The notes under the pieces: model-generated | The model's input: the letters and a program-made list of their open reading frames with translations, nothing else | Told to the model about the DNA's origin: nothing | Database searches by the model: none | In this document: positions 1 through 5,070 of the stretch, piece by piece | Position numbering within the stretch: the stretch's first letter is position 1 | Layout: the number at the start of each line of letters is the position of its first letter | Source of the DNA: Treponema sp. | GTDB lineage: Bacteria; Spirochaetota; Spirochaetia; Treponematales; Breznakiellaceae | Assembly (NCBI GenBank): GCA_031274565.1 | Contig: JAISPY010000237.1 | Location: forward strand, 1 to 5,070 | Direction: 5' to 3' | Length of the DNA stretch: 5,070 nt | Position numbers and translations under genes: made by a program

Positions 1-2498
1 CCGATGATGAGGGGAATGGTGAGGCCCCGCTGCTCCATTGCCTGGGCGGTACGGATCATCTCGTCCAGGGAGGGGGTAATGAGGCCTGAAAGACCGATGA
101 CCTCCACCTGTTCTTGTAACGCGGTTTCAACGATCCGTTCAGCCGAGACCATCACCCCCAGGTCCAGAATCTCATAGCCGTTACAGTCCAGCACCACCGC
201 GACGATGTTCTTCCCAATATCGTGCACATCACCCTTGACCGTGGCAAGCAGGATCTTACCGCCGCGCTGAGGAGCGGCGGCCTTTTCCTCGGCCATAAAG
301 GGCGCCAAGACCGCCACCGCCTTTTTCAGCACCCGGGCGCTGCGGATCACCTGGGGCAGGAACATCGCTCCCAGGCTGAAACGATCCCCCACTTCCTGCA
401 TACTCTTCATCAGTGGCCCTTCTAGGATATCCAAGGCCCGGGCGTACTGGGATCTGAGATCCTGGATATCCGCTTCGATATAATCGTCGATACCGGTGAG
501 CATGGCATGGCGGACCCGCGCTTCCCCATTCCAGGAGCGCCACGACCCGAGGGTTTCCGGGGTGCCGCGGCTCCCCGGGGCGCTTGCATGGTTCTTGCGC
601 GCTAAAGCCAACTGGAGGAGGTTTTCCACCGCCTCCGGTCCCTTGCAGAGGATCGCCTCTTCCGCAGCGTTCCGCAGTTCCGGGTCGAGGGCATCGTAGG
701 GGATCATGGTTCCCGGATTCACAATGGCCATGGAAAGCCCCGCCTCCCGCGCGTGTTTGAGTAACACCGCATGCATGGCGTTCCGAACCGGATCATTGCC
801 CTGGAAACAAAAAGAGAGGTTTGCGATGCCGCCGGAAACCTGGGCATAGGGGCAGTTGGCCCGGATCCAGGCGCAGGCGCGTAGAAATTCCAGGGCATAC
901 CGGTCATGCTCAGGAATGCCCGTGGCAATGGTAAGCACCACCCCATCAAAGATGATGTCTTCCGGGGGAAACCCGTCATGGACTAAGAGATCGTAGGCCC
1001 GGCGGGCCACCTCAATTTTTCGTTCATAGGTGGCGGCCTGGCCTTGCTCATCGAAGAGCATCACCATCACCGCAGCGCCGTAGCGCCGGGCTAAGCGGCT
1101 TTTACGGAGGAATTCCCCTTCCCCATCCTTGAGGCTCAGGGAATTCACCACGCTTTTCCCCTGGCAGAGCTTGAGACCGGTTTCCAGTACCTCCCAGCGG
1201 GAACTATCCACCATGATGGGAACCCGGGCTATATCCGGTTCTGAAAGGGCGAGATTCAGGAAACGGGTCAGCGCGGTTTTGGCGTCCAGCAGGGGATCGT
1301 CCATGCTGACGTTGATGCTCTGGGCGCCCTTTTCAACCATTGACCGGGCTATCCCTACGGCTTGGGGGAACGCTCCCTGTTGAATGAGCTTGAGAAATTG
1401 ATGACTCCCGGACACATTGGTCCGTTCCCCTATCTTGGTGAGTCCCTGCTCGGGGTCCACCTCCAACGGCTCAAGACCGGCGAAGCGCGTTTTCCGCGGG
1501 AGTACCGGGATGGTCCGGGGCGGGTAGTGCTTAGCTTTGGCGGCTAAAGCCGCGATATGCGCCGGGGTCGTGCCGCAGCACCCCCCCAGGATGTTCAGCA
1601 GCCCTTCCTGCATATAGGTTTCCATGCAGGCGGCCATGGATTCCGGGGTATCGTCATACACGCCGAATATATTGGGCATCCCCGCATTCGGGTGTACGCT
1701 GGTAAGGCAGGGGGCAATCCCCGCAAGTTCCCTGCTGTGGACCTTGAGCCGATCCGCGCCAAAGGAACAATTAAGCCCCAGGGACCAGGGCTGGGCGTGG
1801 AGCACTGAAACACAGAACCCCTTGAGGGTTTGTCCTGAGAGGAGCCTTCCTGCGGCGTCAGAGATGGTGGCGGATATCATGAGCGGAAGGTCTATCCCTC
1901 GTTCTTCTCTAAGTCGGGAAATAGCGAAGATCCCGGCCTTGGCGTTGAGGGTATCGAAGATGGTTTCCAAGAGGAGCAGGTCCGCGCCGCCGTCCACCAG
2001 TCCCCGGGCCTGCTCGTAATAGGCCGCTTCTAGTTCGTCCCAGGAAATGCCCCGTTTACCAGGATCGCTTATGTCCGGGGAGATGCTGGCGCTTTTCGCG
2101 GTCGGTCCCATGCTCCCGGCTACAAACCGGGGTTTATCCGGGGTGGAAGCCTTGTCCGCGGCGTTTCGGGCCAAGGAAGCGGCGGCGACGTTTATCTCGT
2201 AGGCCCTATCCCCTATCCCATAATCCGCCAGGGATACCGCCGTGGCGTTAAAACTGCAGGTCTCAATGATGTCAGCCCCTGCATCAAGGTATGCCTCGTG
2301 GATGGTGGAAATGATCTCCGGCTTGGTAAGACAGAGCAGATCGTTACATCCAAAGAGGTCTGTGTCATGGGACAGGAAACGGCTGCCCCGGAAATCCGCC
2401 TCGCTTAACTGGTATCCCTGAATCAGAGAACCCATAGCCCCATCCAGGATGAGGATACGCTGTGAAGCAAGGGCAGTAAGCTGTTCCTTGGTATTCAT
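1..2498 (-). CDS. metH: Cobalamin-dependent methionine synthase MetH (partial, C-terminus outside window)
   Basis: Cytosolic enzyme that moves a methyl group from 5-methyltetrahydrofolate through cobalamin to homocysteine, giving methionine and tetrahydrofolate. My translation stays open for 832 codons from ATG 2498 to the window edge. Modules in order: homocysteine/zinc barrel (about 5-325), with Cys244 in GLNCS and Cys307-Cys308 in GGCCGT; folate barrel (about 340-610), with GERTNVSGS from residue 357 and Asn560 in GGIANLS; helical cap (about 650-735), with EGPLM and MFLPQV; then the cobalamin Rossmann domain, with DVHDIG carrying His759, the lower cobalt ligand, and GLSGLITPSLDEM. Numbering nearly matches E. 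coli MetH (Cys247, Cys310, Cys311, His759). The rest of the cobalamin domain and the reactivation domain expected in a protein of about 1,200 residues would lie past base 1. Odd points: the folate motifs DINMDEG and DPN read NVSMDDP and DGV here, and the start has no clear Shine-Dalgarno sequence. The family call is very secure. Confidence 0.97.
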   Translation of the reverse strand, partial: MNTKEQLTALASQRILILDGAMGSLIQGYQLSEADFRGSRFLSHDTDLFGCNDLLCLTKPEIISTIHEAYLDAGADIIETCSFNATAVSLADYGIGDRAYEINVAAASLARNAADKASTPDKPRFVAGSMGPTAKSASISPDISDPGKRGISWDELEAAYYEQARGLVDGGADLLLLETIFDTLNAKAGIFAISRLREERGIDLPLMISATISDAAGRLLSGQTLKGFCVSVLHAQPWSLGLNCSFGADRLKVHSRELAGIAPCLTSVHPNAGMPNIFGVYDDTPESMAACMETYMQEGLLNILGGCCGTTPAHIAALAAKAKHYPPRTIPVLPRKTRFAGLEPLEVDPEQGLTKIGERTNVSGSHQFLKLIQQGAFPQAVGIARSMVEKGAQSINVSMDDPLLDAKTALTRFLNLALSEPDIARVPIMVDSSRWEVLETGLKLCQGKSVVNSLSLKDGEGEFLRKSRLARRYGAAVMVMLFDEQGQAATYERKIEVARRAYDLLVHDGFPPEDIIFDGVVLTIATGIPEHDRYALEFLRACAWIRANCPYAQVSGGIANLSFCFQGNDPVRNAMHAVLLKHAREAGLSMAIVNPGTMIPYDALDPELRNAAEEAILCKGPEAVENLLQLALARKNHASAPGSRGTPETLGSWRSWNGEARVRHAMLTGIDDYIEADIQDLRSQYARALDILEGPLMKSMQEVGDRFSLGAMFLPQVIRSARVLKKAVAVLAPFMAEEKAAAPQRGGKILLATVKGDVHDIGKNIVAVVLDCNGYEILDLGVMVSAERIVETALQEQVEVIGLSGLITPSLDEMIRTAQAMEQRGLTIPLII

Positions 2499-2567
2499 AG
2501 GTTTAGGGTACCACAAGCAGCGGAATAAGGAAAAGCCCCCTGCCTTTTACGCAGAGAACCATTTCGG

Positions 2568-2583
2568 TTTTTTTCTATTTTTT
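2568..2583 (-). other. Paired A-tracts upstream of metH
   Basis: On the minus strand a run of six A and a run of seven A are separated by TAG, so their starts are about 9 bases apart. Tracts spaced near one helical turn can bend DNA or act as an UP-type element that helps RNA polymerase bind. No matching -35/-10 pair was found beside them, so a promoter role for metH is only a guess. Confidence 0.35.
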
Positions 2584-2590
2584 CTATAAC

Positions 2591-2603
2591 TGGCCGTAGG
2601 CCA
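2591..2603. repeat. Small perfect inverted repeat (5-bp arms, 3-base loop)
   Basis: TGGCC and GGCCA flank a GTA spacer. On the minus strand this short hairpin is followed by A-rich sequence, so it is not an intrinsic terminator for rny. On the plus strand no T-run follows it. It could be a minor leader hairpin or a protein site, or it may be chance. Confidence 0.35.
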
Positions 2604-2654
2604 TGCTCCCGGCGGGAAATGATCCGGACTGTTTCGTGACTTCCGGCCTCTCAG

Positions 2655-2692
2655 AAAAAACGGTGGAGGGACGCAGCAAAAGCCCCTCCACC
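2655..2692 (-). terminator. Intrinsic terminator between rny and metH
   Basis: Read on the minus strand, a 9-bp perfect stem (GGTGGAGGG at 2692-2684 with CCCTCCACC at 2670-2662) encloses a 13-base loop. One G follows, then six T (2660-2655). It begins about 75 bases after the rny stop and ends about 155 bases before the metH start. It most likely ends the rny transcript. Because metH lies downstream in the same direction, it could also act as an attenuator on readthrough. Confidence 0.85.
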
Positions 2693-2708
2693 CCATTCCC
2701 GCAAGATA

Positions 2709-2749
2709 CGGGCCGCTCCCAGGGCAGTTTCCCCCTGGAACGGGGCCCG
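2709..2749 (-). other. Strong GC-rich hairpin in the rny 3' UTR / metH leader
   Basis: The minus-strand RNA can form a long imperfect stem. The inner part is 8 pairs including one G-U. A one-base bulge, one pair and one C-C mismatch follow, then 7 outer pairs closing on CGGGCC with GGCCCG. It lies between the rny stop and the terminator with no T-run directly after it, so it is not itself a terminator. It may protect the 3' end of rny mRNA, or be part of a switching leader, since its 5' arm can pair elsewhere (2737-2745 with 2691-2699). Confidence 0.6.
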
Positions 2750-2766
2750 CTGAGCCTCTCCGGTCC

Positions 2767-4296
2767 TTACCGGGCGTACTCGATGATCCGGGTTTCCCGG
2801 ATAATGGTTACCTTGATCCTGCCAGGATAGCGGAGATCGTTTTCGATCTTCCGGGTTATCTGCTTAGCGAGGTCCCGGGACTGCTCATCGTTCATGACTT
2901 CGTTGTTGACCATGATCCGCAGCTCTCTGCCTGCCTGAATCGCGAAAGCCTTTTCCACACCGGTAAAGCCTCCGGCGATATTTTCCAGGTTTTCCAAGCG
3001 TTTGATGTAGTTGTCCAGGGTTTCCCGCCGGGCCCCAGGCCGAGACGCGGAAATGGCATCCGCGATCTGTACCAGCACCGATTCGATACAGGAAGGCTCC
3101 AGATCGTTGTGGTGGCTCCCAATGGCATTGATGATACGGGGGTCTTCCCCCAGCTTCCGGGCCATGTCCATGCCAATTTCCGCATGGTTGAGATCCGAAT
3201 CCGATTCCACCCCTTTACCAATATCATGCAGCAACGCTGCCCGTTTGGCCAGTTCCCGGTTTGCGCCGACCTCCGCAGCGAGAATGCCCGCGAGAATCGC
3301 CACTTCCTTGGAATGGTAGAGCACATTTTGCCCATAGCTGGTGCGGAAATAGAGCCGTCCCAATGCCCGAATCGTATCAGGCTTGATATTGTGGACCCCC
3401 AGATCAAAGAGCACCTTTTCTCCCTCTTCAAAGATCTTCTGGGAAATATCCTTGGTAACTTTGCTCACAATGTCCTCGATCCTGGCAGGATGAATCCTGC
3501 CGTCGATGATGAGCCGTTCTAGGGCTACCTTGGCGATTTCCCGGCGCACCGGATCAAAACAGGAAATAACCACCGCCTCCGGGGTATCATCTATGATGAT
3601 ATCTACCCCGGTGAGGGTCTCCAGGGTACGGATATTCCGTCCCTCCCGGCCGATGATGCGGCCCTTCATCTCGTCATTGGGCAAGGTAACGGTAGCAACG
3701 GTTACCTCCCCGGTTACTTCGGCAGATAAGCGCTGTATGGTCGTTACCAAAATATTCCGGGCCTTTTTCTCCGCCTGAACCGTAGCTTCCTGTTCAATCT
3801 TGTTGATCAGACCCTGGGCGTCATGTCGCGCCTCATCCTCCAAGGTATGGATAATGAGACCTTTCGCCGCTTCGGCGCTTAAGCCGGAAATACGTTCCAG
3901 TTCTTGCCGGTACCGTTCCTCTTCCCGTTCCAAGGCGCCTTCTCGTTCCCGGATTTTCTTTTCCTTTTCAGCCAGCGCCTGTTCCGTTTTTTCGACCTGA
4001 TTCGTCTTTTTCTCTATGGTCTCTTCTTTTTGCACGACACGGCGTTCATATCGTTGCAGTTCGGCCCTACGTTCCCGAGTCTCCCTTTCCTGCTGGTTTT
4101 TTTCGCGGATAACTTGTTCTTTTGCTTCAAGAAGGATCTCCTTCTTTTTGGCTTCAGCTTCTTTTATCGCATCCTGTTTAATACGTTCGGCCTGCTGCTC
4201 CGACGTGTTTAATTGGAATCTGGCATATAGCCATCTAATAGTCCAGCCTAAGGTTAACCCGGCAAGAGGGAGGATTACCCACCATATCCAATCCAT
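2767..4296 (-). CDS. rny: Ribonuclease Y (membrane-anchored endoribonuclease)
   Basis: RNase Y starts mRNA decay by endonucleolytic cuts and in many bacteria that lack RNase E is the main such enzyme. It sits on the inner face of the membrane. The 509-residue protein (usual length about 510-520) shows the full family layout. It has an N-terminal transmembrane helix at about residues 3-23, then a long charged coiled coil rich in Glu, Lys, Arg and Gln to about residue 165. A KH RNA-binding domain follows, with GRIIGREGRNIR and its GxxG loop at 216-219. The HD phosphohydrolase domain carries the metal-binding His357-Asp358 in LLHDIGKG and the His pair at 395-396 in SHHND. A conserved C-terminal domain ends IRETRIIEYAR. 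I chose ATG 4296 over the adjoining in-frame GTG 4299 because AAGGGG then sits at 7-base spacing. The gene has its own promoter and ends in TAA before the structured gap. Nothing essential is missing. Confidence 0.97.
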   Translation of the reverse strand: MDWIWWVILPLAGLTLGWTIRWLYARFQLNTSEQQAERIKQDAIKEAEAKKKEILLEAKEQVIREKNQQERETRERRAELQRYERRVVQKEETIEKKTNQVEKTEQALAEKEKKIREREGALEREEERYRQELERISGLSAEAAKGLIIHTLEDEARHDAQGLINKIEQEATVQAEKKARNILVTTIQRLSAEVTGEVTVATVTLPNDEMKGRIIGREGRNIRTLETLTGVDIIIDDTPEAVVISCFDPVRREIAKVALERLIIDGRIHPARIEDIVSKVTKDISQKIFEEGEKVLFDLGVHNIKPDTIRALGRLYFRTSYGQNVLYHSKEVAILAGILAAEVGANRELAKRAALLHDIGKGVESDSDLNHAEIGMDMARKLGEDPRIINAIGSHHNDLEPSCIESVLVQIADAISASRPGARRETLDNYIKRLENLENIAGGFTGVEKAFAIQAGRELRIMVNNEVMNDEQSRDLAKQITRKIENDLRYPGRIKVTIIRETRIIEYAR

Positions 4297-4303
4297 CACT
4301 CCA

Positions 4304-4309
4304 CCCCTT
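4304..4309 (-). promoter_or_regulatory. Shine-Dalgarno sequence of rny (decides the start)
   Basis: AAGGGG lies 7 bases before ATG 4296, but only 4 bases before the in-frame GTG at 4299. A second purine stretch, GGAG, overlaps the GTG and is too close to either codon. This spacing favours ATG as the main start. Confidence 0.65.
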
Positions 4310-4333
4310 ACCGTTGTTAATAAAATTCGTTAT

Positions 4334-4363
4334 AGAATACAATAAAGGGCTGGCTCCTGTCAA
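4334..4363 (-). promoter_or_regulatory. Sigma70-type promoter of rny
   Basis: A perfect -35 box, TTGACA (4363-4358), is followed after 18 bases by TATTCT (4339-4334), which matches the -10 consensus at four of six positions. The start of transcription would fall near 4327, giving a leader of about 30 bases before the rny ATG. An overlapping TATAAC just downstream is a better -10 hexamer but too far from the -35. Together with the terminator just upstream (4379-4405), it marks rny as starting its own transcript. Confidence 0.75.
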
Positions 4364-4378
4364 GATAACGCTTGCCTC

Positions 4379-4405
4379 AAAAAAACCTAGCCGAAACGTG
4401 GCTGG
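4379..4405 (-). terminator. Intrinsic terminator upstream of the rny promoter
   Basis: On the minus strand CCAGCC (4405-4400) pairs with GGCT-A-GG (4392-4386, one bulged A) around a 7-base loop, followed at once by seven T (4385-4379). It starts 22 bases after a TGA stop (4430-4428) and ends 15 bases before the rny -35 box. It would stop transcription arriving from the remnant zone and so insulate rny. It implies that a real gene once ended, or still ends, just upstream. Confidence 0.75.
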
Positions 4406-4427
4406 ATACTCAAAACAAAAACTTAAG

Positions 4428-4592
4428 TCATAACGCAAACCGCACCCGGCCGAGTATCCCCCTGACAGGGGGCATCCTGCCCCTTTTCGCGGTTACTGCG
4501 CAAGCGGTGTTCCACTGCCCCTTCCCGCGGTGTAATTCCGCCTCGCACTCCTCGCGTATGTCCCCAAACTCAAGAAGCCGTTGGTAGGGCAT
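4428..4592 (-). CDS. Short unrecognised coding-like frame, probably a gene remnant
   Basis: ATG 4592 opens a 54-codon frame ending in TGA 4428. I do not recognise it. The first 30 or so residues (MPYQRLLEFGDIREECEAEL) look like real soluble protein, with charged and hydrophobic residues mixed as in helices. The last part (RGRMPPVRGILGRVRFAL) is basic and overlaps a palindrome cluster, so it reads like run-off into non-coding DNA. The frame continues upstream of the ATG with LPEDIRKTAQNK to a TGA at 4655-4653. It could therefore be the 3' end of an older, longer gene. No Shine-Dalgarno sequence precedes the ATG (upstream bases are A-rich). The terminator just after the stop fits a genuine gene end. 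Confidence 0.35.
   Translation of the reverse strand: MPYQRLLEFGDIREECEAELHRGKGQWNTACAVTAKRGRMPPVRGILGRVRFAL
4458..4483. repeat. Overlapping GC-rich palindromes
   Basis: CCCCCTG-A-CAGGGGG (4458-4472) is a perfect odd palindrome with 7-base arms. Its right arm also takes part in a second hairpin, GGGGCA-TCC-TGCCCC (4469-4483), followed on the plus strand by four T. The two folds exclude each other. This could be a repeated intergenic palindromic unit, or a weak plus-strand terminator facing the rny terminator. Whether it recurs in the genome cannot be seen from one window. Confidence 0.45.
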
Positions 4593-4652
4593 TTTGTTTT
4601 GGGCTGTTTTTCGTATATCTTCTGGTAACAGCCGTCCGGTTGTTTCACCTGG

Positions 4653-4931
4653 TCAATAAGGCGGAAGGATGGATACCGATAACGGGGTGGGCCTCCGAAG
4701 TTCAAGGGTTTTCATAAAACCGGTAGGTTTTGCGTTTTGTGATGCCGGCCACCACAAACCCACACCAAAAGACGCTTCTGGATACGCCTTTATGGTACCG
4801 CTCTCCGGGGGATCATAAATGACCGCTCCTGATGAGGCTTCCACGCCATATACCTGGAGGATAACTGCTTCGGTTAGGACCGCGGCGAGTCCTTCGGCGG
4901 CTATTTTACCGTCCTTTAATACCACAAGACG
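4653..4931 (-). pseudogene. C-terminal remnant of a FecE/BtuD-type ABC transporter ATPase
   Basis: The start of this frame reads RLVVLKDGKIAAEG, then AVLTEAVILQVYGVEA. This is the characteristic tail of ATPases that drive uptake of iron-siderophores, haem or cobalamin: a strand with LLKDGKI, then a VLT..-VYGV segment. The Walker A, Q-loop, signature, Walker B and H-loop motifs that should precede it are absent. IS1-type transposase sequence takes their place, so it cannot be a working ATPase. After VYGVEA the frame runs on for about 60 less familiar residues to TGA 4653, longer than the usual short tail. A TTG at 4949 could nominally start the frame but lies inside transposase sequence. I infer a gene cut by insertion and deletion. 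A link to cobalamin rather than iron cannot be decided from the tail. Confidence 0.6.
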
Positions 4932-5070
4932 AAAAGAAGGCCATGTCAAATGCCTTCCAGTGGTTACGTAGCTTCTTGGAAAAACAGCAGGTACGGCGGA
5001 ACGCCCTCCTTATCCGATGCCGCAACCGACAATTATTCCCTGCTATGCCTACCGTATGTTCCTTACCAAC
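4906..5070 (-). pseudogene. C-terminal end of an IS1-family transposase, lacking its normal last residues
   Basis: From the window edge the minus strand encodes 54 residues ending in TAA 4908-4906. The stretch NCRLRHRIRRAFRRTCCFSK, then KLRNHWKAFDMAFF, matches the IS1-family C-terminal pattern: an N..LR.R..R..R.T..FSK core followed by a helix with a conserved H and an aromatic end. In this family I would expect a short aromatic tail of about seven residues after AFF, then the terminal inverted repeat. Here SSCGIKGR follows instead, read from ABC-ATPase DNA in another frame. The end of the element has therefore been lost, with the junction near 4931-4935. The rest of the gene would lie beyond base 5070, so whether it is otherwise intact is unknown. 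Confidence 0.65.
4932..5070 (-). mobile_element. Partial IS1-family insertion sequence (one end, boundary inferred)
   Basis: The extent is set by the transposase similarity, which stops at about 4932 where ABC-ATPase sequence begins. No terminal inverted repeat or target-site duplication is visible at this end, as expected if a deletion removed it. The other end is outside the window. Confidence 0.5.

Larger units (their letters stand above)
2499..2766 (-). other. Gene-free rny-metH gap with structured RNA potential
   Basis: These 268 bases separate the rny stop from the metH start. I see no convincing coding frame. In minus-strand order the gap holds a strong GC-rich hairpin (2709-2749), an intrinsic terminator (2655-2692), a 13-bp inverted repeat (2591-2603), two A-tracts (2568-2583) and about 70 further bases up to metH. 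I found no good sigma70 promoter for metH. It may be transcribed from a weak or alternative-sigma promoter in this gap, or by readthrough from rny past the terminator. Confidence 0.7.

Noticed and set aside
256..543. Minus-strand 95-residue frame inside metH, possibly signalling a frameshift
   Set aside because: Step-by-step translation shows the MetH frame intact through this stretch, with the cap-domain motifs EGPLM and MFLPQV in the expected order.
2650..2695. SAM-I riboswitch, suggested by GGTGGAGGGA on the plus strand
   Set aside because: The match is only the terminator stem read on the other strand. The remaining SAM-I core motifs are missing, and no plus-strand gene lies downstream.
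2690..2766. Glycine, cobalamin or SAH riboswitch in the metH leader
   Set aside because: A GGAGAGGCTC stretch recalls glycine aptamers and a GGGGGAAAC stretch recalls cobalamin ones. The defining core segments, such as the B12 box GCCACTG, are absent, and the SAH aptamer pairing does not form.
2892..3431. 179-residue minus-strand frame inside rny
   Set aside because: It lies fully within the confident RNase Y frame, shifted by one base, and shows no domain of its own. It is a by-product of codon usage.
3109..3522. Plus-strand frames of 90-137 residues across rny and metH
   Set aside because: They are antisense to well-supported genes, lack ribosome binding sites and show no recognisable motifs.
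4372..4587. 71-residue plus-strand frame
   Set aside because: It crosses the rny-side terminator and the palindrome cluster, has no ribosome binding site, and its composition looks non-coding.
4493..4705. 70-residue minus-strand frame overlapping the ABC remnant
   Set aside because: It offers no recognisable motif and competes with the neighbouring frame that looks more protein-like. It could still hold a piece of decayed gene, but I cannot support it.

Overview
The window comes from a bacterial chromosome. It looks like a spirochaete of the Treponema type, such as a gut or termite treponeme, with moderate to high G+C. That guess rests on the overall look of the RNase Y and the IS1-type transposase tail, and on no marker gene, so it is only moderately secure. 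Every supported gene lies on the minus strand, so the region reads from right to left.

Right end (about 4430-5070): a decayed junction zone. It starts at the window edge with the C-terminus of an IS1-family transposase. This runs straight into the C-terminal tail of a FecE/BtuD-type ABC transporter ATPase, which lacks its whole nucleotide-binding core. A further unrecognised coding-like stretch follows in the same frame after a TGA, with a small palindrome cluster near its end. An intrinsic terminator (4379-4405) closes the zone and insulates what lies downstream.

Middle (2767-4363): rny, the gene for the membrane-anchored endoribonuclease RNase Y, complete. It has its own sigma70-type promoter (TTGACA, 18 bp, TATTCT), a short leader of about 30 nt and a Shine-Dalgarno sequence.

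Gap (2499-2766): 268 bp without a gene. It holds a very stable GC-rich hairpin, an alternative pairing that excludes it, a clean intrinsic terminator, a small inverted repeat and paired A/T tracts.

Left (1-2498): metH, cobalamin-dependent methionine synthase. The frame is open for 832 codons from the start to the window edge. It covers the homocysteine, methyltetrahydrofolate and cap modules and the first part of the cobalamin module; the rest lies outside the window. The zinc ligands and the cobalamin-ligating histidine are present, but two motifs in the folate pocket depart from the usual consensus.

rny and metH are co-directional but functionally unrelated: one acts in RNA decay, the other in one-carbon and methionine metabolism. 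The terminator between them suggests mostly separate transcription. I did not find a clearly new multi-gene system. The points most worth checking are the structured rny-metH gap, the folate-pocket changes in MetH, and the IS1/ABC junction.
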